From Candidatus Cryptobacteroides avistercoris (GTDB lineage Bacteria; Bacteroidota; Bacteroidia; Bacteroidales; UBA932), in assembly GCA_017695095.1 (NCBI GenBank), contig JADILW010000007.1, positions 1 through 34,850 of the forward strand: a stretch of DNA of 34,850 nt, written 5' to 3'. Within the stretch, counting starts at the first letter, position 1; each line of letters starts with the position of its first letter. Made by a program: the position numbers and the translations under genes. Shown piece by piece: positions 15,618 through 23,877 of the stretch. The notes beneath the pieces were generated by a model. The model had not been told where the DNA came from. It worked only from the letters and a program-made list of their open reading frames with translations, and ran no database searches.

Positions 15618-16415
15618 TTACAGCAGCCTCCTGGCGGTCACCATCATGTAGTCTTCGATCTGCGAATAAGGCAGGGTGAACGAAGGGCGGCCGTAGGCGT
15701 AGGCGGCAAGCTCGTACTCGTTGTAGACGAACATCACGCCGTCTGCCGTGAACACGGGGGCGCACTCGGGAAGAGGTACTGAATAGTAGTCATTCTCATC
15801 GAGGAAGTATGACTTGAGCTCGTTGTCGGAGTCGATCTTCCAGTACTGCTTGAGACCGTTCTTGAGCAGGTTGGCGAAATTGTCGTCGTACTTGCCGGTG
15901 AACACGTCCCAGCCGATGCGGCGGCCGTCTGCCTTGCGGAAGGTCGCGCCGGAGTACATCTGCGAGCCGTGAGCGCCGCCGAGGTAGAGGTCATGGGTGA
16001 TAAAGTAGCTCACGTAGTTCTCGTTCTCGGCATACTTGACAATGCTGGTGTTGTCGAGGCAGTCAGAGTCGTCAAGACCCTCGGAGAACATCTCGGTGTA
16101 AGTGGAAGCGAGGGCGGCGACATAGTGGTTCAGCATTCCGTCGAAGTCGGTGCAGGAGCCTTCCCAGGTGCCGCCGAGAGACTCGCTGACGAACTCGCCG
16201 ATGGCCTTTGAAAGCATGGTGTTGGTGTCGACGGGGGCGTCGAGAACGATGGCGATGGAGCCGGGGCCGGAGACTGAGGCGACGCTGTCGCGCTGTACGG
16301 GCAGCACTGCAGGCACTGCGCCGGTATCAACCTTGGCGGTTCTGTCGCAGCTGGCCACAGATGCCAGCGCGAGCGCTGCGATCACTGCAGCAGATGCGAT
16401 TCTTGCAATTTTCAT
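15618..16415 (-). CDS. DUF3298 domain lipoprotein (RsiV-like fold)
   Basis: A 265-residue protein with a lipoprotein signal (LALASVASC, Cys23). After a linker of about 25 residues the body matches the DUF4163/DUF3298 pattern also found in the RsiV anti-sigma factor: YFITHDLYLGGAHGSQMYSGATFRKADGRRIGWDVF at about 137-173, and a C-terminal PLPECAPVFTADGVMFVYNEYELAAYAYG, ending TLPYSQI. In RsiV this fold binds lysozyme; here no sigma-factor-binding region or membrane helix is present, so a sigma role is not supported. Probably a periplasm-facing envelope lipoprotein of unknown function. It stands alone, with a terminator behind and a 253-base divergent gap to ferritin in front. Confidence 0.8.
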   Translation of the reverse strand: MKIARIASAAVIAALALASVASCDRTAKVDTGAVPAVLPVQRDSVASVSGPGSIAIVLDAPVDTNTMLSKAIGEFVSESLGGTWEGSCTDFDGMLNHYVAALASTYTEMFSEGLDDSDCLDNTSIVKYAENENYVSYFITHDLYLGGAHGSQMYSGATFRKADGRRIGWDVFTGKYDDNFANLLKNGLKQYWKIDSDNELKSYFLDENDYYSVPLPECAPVFTADGVMFVYNEYELAAYAYGRPSFTLPYSQIEDYMMVTARRLL

Positions 16416-16668
16416 GATATCAGAATTTATAATGTCTCACCAAAAATCTTGTGAATTTAGCAATTTTCTCTGAATCACCGCATTTTATCTGCGCAGCGGC
16501 AGTCGTATCCGGTCCGTCTCACAACACGGACTGAAAAATTGTCAGCTGCGTCACCGAGGTTCGCTTTTTGCACTCGGACATGCCGGTCAGGGACGGCACG
16601 GCTGTCCGAAAGGGCAGGCGGCGTCCCGGAGCCGACAGAACATAAACGACATTAAAACAACAGCAATC
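16416..16668 (+). promoter_or_regulatory. Divergent intergenic region and structured ferritin leader
   Basis: This gap holds promoters for the DUF3298 gene (minus) and ferritin (plus), but neither matches TAnnTTTG well enough to place. Two stem-loops stand out upstream of ferritin: GTCCGT/ACGGAC at 16512-16531, and CGGACA/TGTCCG enclosing TGCCG/CGGCA at 16575-16608. Neither is followed by a T-run, so they are not plain terminators. The last 20 bases before the ATG are A-rich. Confidence 0.4.
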
Positions 16669-17151
16669 ATGATCAGCAAGAAACTCGAAAAAGCCATCAA
16701 CGACCAGATCACCGCTGAACTCTGGTCCTCACAGCTCTATCTTCAGATGTCCCTCTTCCTCAAGCACGAAGGCTGGGAAGGCTCCGCCCACTGGATGGGC
16801 ATGCAGGCCGGCGAGGAGCGTGAGCACGCCCTCTCCATGGCCAACTATCTCATCAAGCGCGGCGGAGAGGTGAAGCTCGCCAAAATCGACGAGGTGCCCT
16901 GCGGATGGGACAACCTCCTGGAAGTCTTCAAGGCAGTGTACAAGCATGAGTGCCACGTATCCGAACTCATCGACGAGCTCGTAGACCTGGCATCCGCCGA
17001 AAAGGACAAGGCCACCCAGGACTTCCTCTGGGGCTTCGTACGCGAGCAGGTGGAGGAAGAAGCCACCGCCTCAGGAATCGTGGATTCGCTCAAGCGCGCC
17101 GGCGAGAACAACTACATCGTCGTAGACCGCGAACTCGGCAGCCGCAAATAG
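16669..17151 (+). CDS. ftnA: Ferritin (non-haem, FtnA type)
   Basis: Iron-storage protein that forms a 24-subunit shell and oxidises Fe(II). The 160 residues are the normal bacterial length. All ferroxidase ligands are at the FtnA positions: Glu17 (TAELWSSQLY), Glu50 and His53 (GEEREHAL), Glu94 (KHECHVSEL), Gln127 and Glu130 (REQVEEE). No haem-ligating bacterioferritin signature is seen. It reads towards sdaA, with only 5 bases between the two stop codons. The long leader with stem-loops suggests post-transcriptional control, but no iron-responsive operator can be identified. Confidence 0.95.
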   Translation: MISKKLEKAINDQITAELWSSQLYLQMSLFLKHEGWEGSAHWMGMQAGEEREHALSMANYLIKRGGEVKLAKIDEVPCGWDNLLEVFKAVYKHECHVSELIDELVDLASAEKDKATQDFLWGFVREQVEEEATASGIVDSLKRAGENNYIVVDRELGSRK

Positions 17152-17156
17152 AAGAC

Positions 17157-18383
17157 TCAGTCTTTCCTGCCCAGTTTCTTATATCCCATCGCCAGACCGC
17201 CCTCACCTGTCTCCTTATAAAGAGAAGGCAGGTCGTGGCCGGTCTGCTTCATTACCTGGACGACCTCGTCGAACGACACACGGTGGTTGCCGTCGGAGAA
17301 CGAGGCATAGAGGTTCGCATCGAGCGCCCTGGCGGCCGCGAAGGCGTTCCTTTCGATGCACGGAATCTGCACGAGCCCGCAGACAGGGTCGCAGGTCATA
17401 CCCAGATGGTGCTCCAGCCCCATCTCGGCGGCATACTCCACCTGGGTGGGCGTGCCTCCGAAAAGCTGGCAGGTCGCCGCGGCAGCCATCGCGCATGCGA
17501 CTCCGACCTCCCCCTGACAGCCGACCTCGGCGCCGGAAATCGACGCGTTCTGCTTGACCACGTTGCCGAAGAGGCCGCCGGTCGCCAATGCGTGCAGGAT
17601 GCGCGTCTCGGTGAAATTGTGTCCCTTGGAAATATGGTAGAGCACCGCCGGCATCACGCCGCTGGAGCCGCAGGTGGGAGCGGTGACCACGACTCCGCCG
17701 GAAGCGTTCTCCTCGCTCACCGCAAGCGCGTATGAGAACACCATTCCGCGCGTCTGCAGGTTCGCCCTGTAGCCGGACACCTTTATATGATACATCGCCG
17801 CCTTGCGCGAGAGCCGCAGCGGTCCGGGAAGCGCGCCCTCGGTGTTGACGCCGCGCTCGACCGACTCCTTCATGGCCTCCCATACGGTCTTCAGGTAGTC
17901 CCAGAAATCGGCATCCTCGCATTCCTGCACGTATTCCCAGTAGTTGCGGCCGGTATCCTTGCACCATTGGACTATCTCGTGGATGGAATTGAGTCCGTAG
18001 ATGTCGGGGCCCTCGCCTATCGCGGATCCGGGGCCTTCGGAGATGGTGCCTCCGCCTATGCTGTAGACCGTCCATTCGTCGCCCACGTTGCCGTCGGCGT
18101 CCTTGGCGGTGAATTTCATGCCGTTGGGGTGGAAGGGCAGGAAGACCTCCGGTTTCCAGACGATGTCCACCCTCCTGCGGCCTCCGTCGGAAAGAGGGTC
18201 GGTCACAGCCATGTCGGTGAGGTGCCCGCGTCCGGTCGCTGCAAGGCTGCCGTAGAGAGTGACCTCGAAAGCGTCGGCCTCGGGATGCCTTCTCGCAAAC
18301 ATCGCCGCCGCCTTGTTGGGACCCATCGTATGGCTGCTCGAGGGTCCACGCCCTATCTTATAAAGTTCCTTCAGGGATTTCAT
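17157..18383 (-). CDS. sdaA: L-serine ammonia-lyase, single-chain iron-sulfur type
   Basis: Deaminates L-serine to pyruvate and ammonia with a [4Fe-4S] cluster. The 408-residue chain has the beta domain first ([14 protein letters not shown] at 9-22) and then the alpha domain. Cluster cysteines by family pattern are Cys289 (VGCQGEVG), Cys331 and Cys342 ([12 protein letters not shown]). The serine-binding APTCGSSG is at 235-242. The C-terminus runs on to 408 without the extra tail Cys of some relatives. It is shorter than the E. coli enzyme (about 454), the difference lying in the N-terminal part, but all motifs are present. It is convergent with ferritin and divergent from the efflux operon. 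Confidence 0.95.
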   Translation of the reverse strand: MKSLKELYKIGRGPSSSHTMGPNKAAAMFARRHPEADAFEVTLYGSLAATGRGHLTDMAVTDPLSDGGRRRVDIVWKPEVFLPFHPNGMKFTAKDADGNVGDEWTVYSIGGGTISEGPGSAIGEGPDIYGLNSIHEIVQWCKDTGRNYWEYVQECEDADFWDYLKTVWEAMKESVERGVNTEGALPGPLRLSRKAAMYHIKVSGYRANLQTRGMVFSYALAVSEENASGGVVVTAPTCGSSGVMPAVLYHISKGHNFTETRILHALATGGLFGNVVKQNASISGAEVGCQGEVGVACAMAAAATCQLFGGTPTQVEYAAEMGLEHHLGMTCDPVCGLVQIPCIERNAFAAARALDANLYASFSDGNHRVSFDEVVQVMKQTGHDLPSLYKETGEGGLAMGYKKLGRKD

Positions 18384-18387
18384 GCGG

Positions 18388-18395
18388 CAAATTTA
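18388..18395 (-). promoter_or_regulatory. -7 box of the sdaA promoter
   Basis: The minus strand reads TAAATTTG, fitting TAnnTTTG, with only 4 bases (CCGC) before the ATG at 18383. If used, the transcript would be leaderless or nearly so. Confidence 0.5.
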
Positions 18396-18442
18396 GCAAA
18401 TTCTGAGGTTCCGCAGCATAAATCCGCCGGCCACTCAAAGGC

Positions 18443-18481
18443 TGTAAACCGATTTTACACCGGCTGTAAAGATTTTTAACA
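18443..18481 (+). promoter_or_regulatory. Two tandem TGTAAA dyads, probable enhancer sites for the NtrC-type regulator
   Basis: Site 1 (18443-18459) is TGTAAA-CCGAT-TTTACA, a perfect dyad. Site 2 (18465-18481) is TGTAAA-GATTT-TTAACA, with one mismatch. Their centres are 22 bp apart, about two helical turns, so two dimers would bind the same face. They lie about 90 and 112 bases upstream of the start predicted from the sigma-54 element, the usual distance for activator sites. Binding by the regulator encoded at 31730 is inferred. Confidence 0.55.
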
Positions 18482-18536
18482 GTCCTCTGGAGGAGCTGAA
18501 CACACAACATATTGAATATAAGCGCATTGGCTCGCG

Positions 18537-18552
18537 TGGCACGACAGATGTT
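18537..18552 (+). promoter_or_regulatory. Probable sigma-54 promoter of the efflux operon
   Basis: TGGCACGACAGATGTT matches the sigma-54 consensus TGGCAC-N5-TTGCW perfectly at -24. At -12 it keeps the G with correct spacing (GG-N10-G), but the invariant C is T. Predicted start near 18563, leaving about 24 bases before the TolC-like ATG. No TAnnTTTG box was found in this gap on the plus strand. Confidence 0.5.
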
Positions 18553-18586
18553 CCTTTTCCCGCGGACAAAACGAAAGCATTACGCG

Positions 18587-20014
18587 ATGAAACATCATAC
18601 CAACTACAACGCACTTATTCTGACGGCCGTCTGCTGCATGTTCTGCCACACCATGGCGGGCGCGCAGCAGACGCTTTCCGTCAACGGGCAGCACGACGGC
18701 GCAGAGCAGCAGACGCCCGACACCGCAAGAGTATGGACCCTGCGCGACTGCATGGAATATGCCGTCTCCAACTCCACCCAGATCCGGATCCAGCAGGCGA
18801 ACATGGACGACGAGCGCATAGCGCGCAGAGACGCGATCCTGAACGCCTTCACACCCTCGGTCGAGGCCGGCGCCGCAGTCTACTCCAACTTCGGACGCGC
18901 CGTGGACCCCGAGACCAACACCTACATCTCCACGACCTCCTTCAACAACGCATACTCCGTATCCGCCGGCATCACGCTCTTCAACGGCTTCCAGGCGGTC
19001 AACCGTCTCCGAATCACCAAGACCTCCGTGGCCATGGGAGTCAGCGAGGAGCAGCGCATCAAGGACAACATCTGCCTGAGCACCATGCAGGCCTACTGCA
19101 ACGTGGTCTACTACAGCCGCCTCGCCGAGATACTCGCGGAGCAGGTCGAAACCGCCAGGGAATCCCTCCACACCGCCAGGAGGCAGGAGGAGCTCGGACA
19201 GAAGGGCTACGCCGACGTGGTGCAGATGGAGGCCGAACTCGCAGAAATGGAGTACAAGCAGATTTCCGCCGAGAACAGCCGCAAGGACGCTCTCCTGACA
19301 CTCAAGGACGTGATGTTCTGGCCCATAGGCGAAGAACTCAGCATCGACCTCTCCATGGCCGACGGAGCGGGCTACCTTCCCGACACGGCCTCCGACCCCG
19401 GAACGATAGTGGAAAACGCAAAGGCCACCCTGCCCGAGGTCTTCATCGCCCGCGGGACCATGGAGAACGCAAGGCTCGAACTCCGCACGGCGCGCTGGCA
19501 GCTCGCACCCAGCCTGAGCCTCTCCGGCGGCTGGAGCACCAGCTACTACACCTACCCGGGGCGGGCCGACTACACACCCGACCCCTTCCGCACGCAGTTC
19601 GTCAACAACGGCGGCGAATACCTCCAGCTGACCCTCAGCTTCCCCATCTTCGACCGCCTGTCGCGCCATTCCAACATCGCCAACAAGCGCAACGCCTACA
19701 GACGCTCGGCCGCTGAATACGAGCAGAAGGTGCGCGAAGTCGAGGCGGAGGTGATGCGGGCCATCCAGGACCGCGACGGCGCGTCGGCAGCCTACATGCA
19801 GGCCGAACGCATGGCCGAAGTGCAGCAGGAGGCATACCGCCTCAACATGCGCAAGCTCGAGCAGGGGCTGATCTCCCCCATCGAGTTCCGCACTGCCAGC
19901 GAAAGTTACCTCACCGCGATGGCCGAGCGTCTCAACTCGCTGCTTCAGTACAACATCAAGAAGGCCGTGGTCTCCTACTACGACGGCATCCCCTACCTCG
20001 ACCAGCAGCTGTAA
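18587..20014 (+). CDS. TolC-like outer-membrane efflux channel
   Basis: Outer-membrane factor of a tripartite efflux pump. I start at the ATG at 18587 (MKHHTNYNALILTAVC; 475 residues), which begins a proper signal peptide ending about AGAQQ. The frame opens earlier, but that would run through the sigma-54 promoter. The mature protein has two repeats of the OEP family: helical hairpins rich in Ala, Glu and Gln (WTLRDCMEYAVSNSTQIRIQ at about 49-68; TARRQEELGQKGYADVVQME near 200) and barrel strands (VEAGAAVYSNFGRAVDP; LSLSGGWSTSYYTYPG). First gene of the efflux operon; followed after 244 bases by the fusion protein, with a structured repeat in the gap. Confidence 0.93.
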   Translation: MKHHTNYNALILTAVCCMFCHTMAGAQQTLSVNGQHDGAEQQTPDTARVWTLRDCMEYAVSNSTQIRIQQANMDDERIARRDAILNAFTPSVEAGAAVYSNFGRAVDPETNTYISTTSFNNAYSVSAGITLFNGFQAVNRLRITKTSVAMGVSEEQRIKDNICLSTMQAYCNVVYYSRLAEILAEQVETARESLHTARRQEELGQKGYADVVQMEAELAEMEYKQISAENSRKDALLTLKDVMFWPIGEELSIDLSMADGAGYLPDTASDPGTIVENAKATLPEVFIARGTMENARLELRTARWQLAPSLSLSGGWSTSYYTYPGRADYTPDPFRTQFVNNGGEYLQLTLSFPIFDRLSRHSNIANKRNAYRRSAAEYEQKVREVEAEVMRAIQDRDGASAAYMQAERMAEVQQEAYRLNMRKLEQGLISPIEFRTASESYLTAMAERLNSLLQYNIKKAVVSYYDGIPYLDQQL

Positions 20015-20054
20015 TTTCCTCACTGAACAATGAGACAAAAAGATTTCAATCATT

Positions 20055-20188
20055 TGCGTCCGGCTGTGCAGTGTCCCCGTCGAGGTTCCGCTACGCTCCA
20101 TCGATGCTCCTGCGCTGCGCTCCGTAGCATCGCCCGCTCACAGCCGCGGGCGGCTAGCCTCTCCGAGGACACTGCACAGCCGGACGCA
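20055..20188 (-). repeat. Conserved-core element, copy 1 (22-bp arms)
   Basis: Arms 20055-20076 and 20167-20188 are a perfect 22-bp inverted repeat (outer bases TGCGTCCGGCTGTGCAGTGT). Between them, read on the minus strand, the 80-base core (20082-20161) starts GAGGCTAGCC and ends GCGGAACCTC. It aligns along its whole length with the core of copy 2 at 34561-34635. Inside are CCGC/GCGG and CGATGCT/AGCATCG stems. No ORF fits. It occupies the gap between the channel and fusion-protein genes, so it should be present in the operon mRNA. Confidence 0.85.
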
Positions 20189-20258
20189 TAGTTCGAAAGC
20201 CGGAGCATAAGCAATTCAATTGACAGATTTCATATAGAGATAATAAAACCAACAGACA

Positions 20259-21515
20259 ATGGACAAGATACTCGAAAAGAAGAAGGGCCTGGCCCTCGTG
20301 TTCTCCAGGAAGGCCCTGCCGTGGTGGCTCGGAGCCCTGCTGCTCATATTCATACTCTGGGTGGCCCTGCGCGACAACGCCTCCACCCTCCGGGTCAATG
20401 CCGACACATTGAACATAGCCTCCGTAGAGCAGGGCGAGTTCAACGACTACATACGAATCAGCGGGCAGGTCCAGCCCATGACCACCATACAGCTCAGCCC
20501 CCTCGAAGGCGGAGTCGTGGAGCAGATCTTCATAGAGGAAGGAAGCCAGGTGCGCAAGGGCGACGTGATACTCCGCCTGAGCAACGAGAACCTCGACCTC
20601 CAGATCCTTAACTCCGAAGCCGAGCTCGCCGAGAAGGAGAACATCCTGCGCAACACCATGATCTCGATGGAGCAGCAGAAGCTCAGCGTGCAGCAGGAGC
20701 GGCTCCAGCTCGAAATGGAGGTGCGCCGCTACCGCCGCGCCTACGAGCAGCAGAAGGCCCTCTACGACGAGAAGCTGATCGCCCGCGAGACCTACCTGCA
20801 GGCCGAGGAGGACTGGCAGCTCGCCGAAGACAAGCTGAACCTCGTGCGCAACCGCGAACTCCAGGACAGCCTCTACCGCAGCGTGGAGATCGAGCAGATG
20901 GAGGAGAGTCTGGAGAACATGCGAGTGAACATGCAGATGATACGCCGCCGCAAGGACAACCTCGACATCAAGGCTCCCATCGACGGCGAACTCGGACTGC
21001 TCGACGCCGTGCTCGGCCAGTCGATTGCCTCCGGCACCAAGATAGGCCAGATCAACGACCTGAGCAGCTACAAGATCGAGGCGCAGATCGACGAGCACTA
21101 CATCGACCGCGTGTCCGCGGGGCTCGACGCTACTTTCGAGCGTCAGGACGACGTCTTCGGCGCCACCATCCGCAAGGTCTACCCCGAAGTGCGCGACGGC
21201 AAGTTCAAGGCCGACTTCAAGTTCAGCGGACAGCAGCCCGAGAACATACGCACCGGACAGACCTACTACCTGAACCTCCAGCTCGGACAGCCCGAAGAGG
21301 CGGTGATGATCCCGCGTGGCAGCTTCTACCAGCAGACGGGCGGGCAGTGGATCTACGTGGTCGACGAGAACGGCGACAGGGCCGTGCGCCGCGACATACG
21401 CATAGGCCGGCAGAACCCCCAGTACTACGAAGTGCTGGAAGGCCTCAAGCCCGGCGAGAAGGTGATAATCTCCGGCTACGACAACTTCGGAGACAAGGAC
21501 GTACTGGTATTCTAA
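20259..21515 (+). CDS. HlyD/MacA-type membrane-fusion protein
   Basis: Periplasmic adaptor that links an inner-membrane ABC permease to the TolC-like channel. The 418 residues have a membrane anchor at about 22-38 (WWLGALLLIFILWVAL), a biotinyl-lipoyl half-motif (GGVVEQIFIEEGSQVRKGDVILRL, about 84-107), a long coiled-coil hairpin (about 110-235, many Glu, Gln and Arg), the second lipoyl half (IKAPIDGELGLL), and beta-barrel and membrane-proximal domains to the end (LKPGEKVIISGYDNFGDKDVLVF). The first permease begins 13 bases after it. An anchor rather than a lipobox groups it with MacA-like adaptors. Confidence 0.93.
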   Translation: MDKILEKKKGLALVFSRKALPWWLGALLLIFILWVALRDNASTLRVNADTLNIASVEQGEFNDYIRISGQVQPMTTIQLSPLEGGVVEQIFIEEGSQVRKGDVILRLSNENLDLQILNSEAELAEKENILRNTMISMEQQKLSVQQERLQLEMEVRRYRRAYEQQKALYDEKLIARETYLQAEEDWQLAEDKLNLVRNRELQDSLYRSVEIEQMEESLENMRVNMQMIRRRKDNLDIKAPIDGELGLLDAVLGQSIASGTKIGQINDLSSYKIEAQIDEHYIDRVSAGLDATFERQDDVFGATIRKVYPEVRDGKFKADFKFSGQQPENIRTGQTYYLNLQLGQPEEAVMIPRGSFYQQTGGQWIYVVDENGDRAVRRDIRIGRQNPQYYEVLEGLKPGEKVIISGYDNFGDKDVLVF

Positions 21516-21528
21516 ACGACAGCAGACG

Positions 21529-23874
21529 ATGAACAAGATAAAGACCATACTCGGACGCGCCTTCCCTCTGGCGCTCGGACTCGCGCTCAGCATCGTGATG
21601 ATAGCGCGCATCTGCTTCGACCTCTCGTATGACAAGTTCTATGAAGATGCCGACCGCATCTACCGCATACGCACCACGTCAGTGCTCCAGGGCACGGTGA
21701 GCGAATATTTCAACGTCAGCGGCGGAGTCGCCCCCGGATTCAGGCAGTACGTGCCCGGAGTCGAGGAGGCCACACGCACCACGTTCATCGTGGACAGTCC
21801 GAATTTCACCGACAGCGAAGGCAACACCGTCAGCGCCAGCCGCGACATTCTGCTCGCCGACACCTCCTTCTTCCACGTCTTCAAGAGGCGCATACTCGTC
21901 GGCGATCCGGCCGAAATCCTCACCGTACCCCTCAACGCGATGGTCTCCGAATCCTTCGCCGCGAAACTCGGCGGAATCGAGGAGGCCGTGGGCGAAGTCC
22001 TCTACAACTACGACATGCCCCAGATTCCCATGACCGTGTGCGGAGTGTTCGAGGATTTCCCCGAGAACGGCAGCCTCGACATCGACGTGCTGGTTTCGAT
22101 GAGCTCGATGCCCAGCATCTCGACCGAGAACTGGCTCGGCAACGACAGGTACGCCGGCTACGTGAAACTGGCCGAGGGAGTTGACCCCCACAGCCTCGAT
22201 GACGCGATACGCCTGATGCAGGAGAAGAACCAGCCGCTCGAAGAACTGGAGAAGGAAGGCACCTCGATACGCTACTGGCTGACCCCCTTCGACCGGGTGC
22301 ACACCTCCGACCCCGAAGTGCGCAACTCGATGATACTGCTCGGCATAGTCTCCCTGCTGCTGCTCGCGATTTCCGTGCTCAACTACCTGCTGTCGACCGT
22401 ATCCGACGCCGTCCGCCGCTCCCGCGAGTTCGCGACGCGCAAGTGCTACGGAGCAGAAGCACGCAACGTCTATGGCATCCTACTGCGCGAAGCCTCGCTG
22501 GTCATGCTGGCCGCGCTTGCAATCGCCGTCCTGCTGCTCGTCGCCGCCGGACCGTTCATAAGCAACATCATGGGCGTGAGCCTCAGTGCGATGATGGTGC
22601 CGCTGACCTGGATCGTCGTGGCAGCAGTGGTGGTGCTGGTGCTCGTCAGCACGGCTCTGGTACCCGGCTGGCTCTATATGAAGATACCCGTGACTGCCGC
22701 GCTCCGAAACTGGTCCGACAGCCGGCGCAGCTGGAAGCACTCGCTTCTGATCACCCAGTTCACCGTCAACGTGTTCATGTTCGGCATGCTGCTCGCGATC
22801 ACCGCGCAATACAGCAAGGTGATGAGCGACGACCCCGGCTATGACTACGACAACGTCTACAGCGTCTTCACCTCAGGCCTCCCGGAGGAAACCGTCAGGA
22901 CATGCATGACCGAACTTTCGTCCGTGCCCGGAATAACCGACGTTCAGAGATGCTCCAACCTGCCCCTGGAGGGCTCGTCGGGCAACAACATCTACCTTCC
23001 CGGAGAAGAGCGCGCCTTGCTGAACATAGCCGACCAGTACTACGGCACCTCCGGATTCTTCGACTTCTTCGGCATCCCGATAGTGGAAGGCAGGGCGCCG
23101 GCAGCACCGAAGGAGATAGCCGTGAGCCGCAGTTTCGTCAGCGAGATGGCGAGACTCGCCGGCTGGGCCGACGGAGCCGTGGGAAAGCAGGTGTTGCTAA
23201 GCGAGCATTCCGCCGAAAATGACGACTACTTCACTATCTGCGGAGTCTACGAAGACTATCTGATAGGCAGCTTCAACAACCCCGACGAGCGCCCGAGCAT
23301 ACGTTTCTGGGCGGAGGCCCCCAATGACTACGTGTACCTGCACTACCTGCTCATCAAGACCGAGGATTCAATGCCTGACGCCGCTGCCGCCATCGAGAAC
23401 GTGGTCGGAAGCGTGGTGGGCGGCACGCGCCAGATTGAAGTCATCTCCTATGAAGAGCAGATGCGCAACCTCTACTCCGACAACCGCAAGAGCCGCGACG
23501 TCTTCATCATGGGCTGCATCTTCTCGCTACTGATCTCGATTTTCGGACTCGTGGGCTACATCGCGAGCGAGGCGAACCGCCGCAGCAAGGAGATAGCCAT
23601 ACGCAAGATCAACGGTGCAAAGGCCTCCGACATCACCGCGATGTTCGCCGCCGACACCCTCAGGATGGCGGCAGTGGCAATCATAATCGGCGACATCCTG
23701 CTCTACGTGGCCGCGTCAGGCTACCTGACCCTGTTCCCCGAGAGAGTCAGCCTGAGCGCATGGAACTTCGTGGCCGCCGACCTTCTGCTCGCGCTTCTCG
23801 CAACCGCCTCCGCCGCGATATGCAGCTACAGAATATCCCGGGCCAACCCGGTCGAATCGATAAAGAACGAATAG
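21529..23874 (+). CDS. MacB/FtsX-type ABC permease 1
   Basis: A 781-residue inner-membrane protein built as a tandem duplication. Half one: a membrane helix at about 9-30, a MacB-type periplasmic domain, and three helices between about 265 and 385. Half two: a helix near 405-428 (SLLITQFTVNVFMFGMLLAI), a second periplasmic domain, and three helices from about 655 to the end. Each half has the FtsX-family cytoplasmic motif after its second helix, here TRKCYGAEARN and IRKINGAKASD, which contacts the ATPase. Its N-terminus lacks the NLLGL motif seen in permeases 3 and 4. It does not contain an ATPase domain; the operon's single ATPase would supply that. Substrate unknown. Permease 2 starts 3 bases after the stop. 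Confidence 0.9.
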   Translation: MNKIKTILGRAFPLALGLALSIVMIARICFDLSYDKFYEDADRIYRIRTTSVLQGTVSEYFNVSGGVAPGFRQYVPGVEEATRTTFIVDSPNFTDSEGNTVSASRDILLADTSFFHVFKRRILVGDPAEILTVPLNAMVSESFAAKLGGIEEAVGEVLYNYDMPQIPMTVCGVFEDFPENGSLDIDVLVSMSSMPSISTENWLGNDRYAGYVKLAEGVDPHSLDDAIRLMQEKNQPLEELEKEGTSIRYWLTPFDRVHTSDPEVRNSMILLGIVSLLLLAISVLNYLLSTVSDAVRRSREFATRKCYGAEARNVYGILLREASLVMLAALAIAVLLLVAAGPFISNIMGVSLSAMMVPLTWIVVAAVVVLVLVSTALVPGWLYMKIPVTAALRNWSDSRRSWKHSLLITQFTVNVFMFGMLLAITAQYSKVMSDDPGYDYDNVYSVFTSGLPEETVRTCMTELSSVPGITDVQRCSNLPLEGSSGNNIYLPGEERALLNIADQYYGTSGFFDFFGIPIVEGRAPAAPKEIAVSRSFVSEMARLAGWADGAVGKQVLLSEHSAENDDYFTICGVYEDYLIGSFNNPDERPSIRFWAEAPNDYVYLHYLLIKTEDSMPDAAAAIENVVGSVVGGTRQIEVISYEEQMRNLYSDNRKSRDVFIMGCIFSLLISIFGLVGYIASEANRRSKEIAIRKINGAKASDITAMFAADTLRMAAVAIIIGDILLYVAASGYLTLFPERVSLSAWNFVAADLLLALLATASAAICSYRISRANPVESIKNE

Positions 23875-23877
23875 ACT

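Noticed and set aside
18512..18586. Longer start for the TolC-like protein
   Set aside because: It would translate through the predicted sigma-54 promoter and put 25 polar residues before a normal signal peptide.
20055..20188. Retron RNA (msr/msd) reading of the conserved-core elements
   Set aside because: Paired ends and a folded core recall retrons, but no reverse transcriptase gene is present near either copy and no branching-G context can be recognised.
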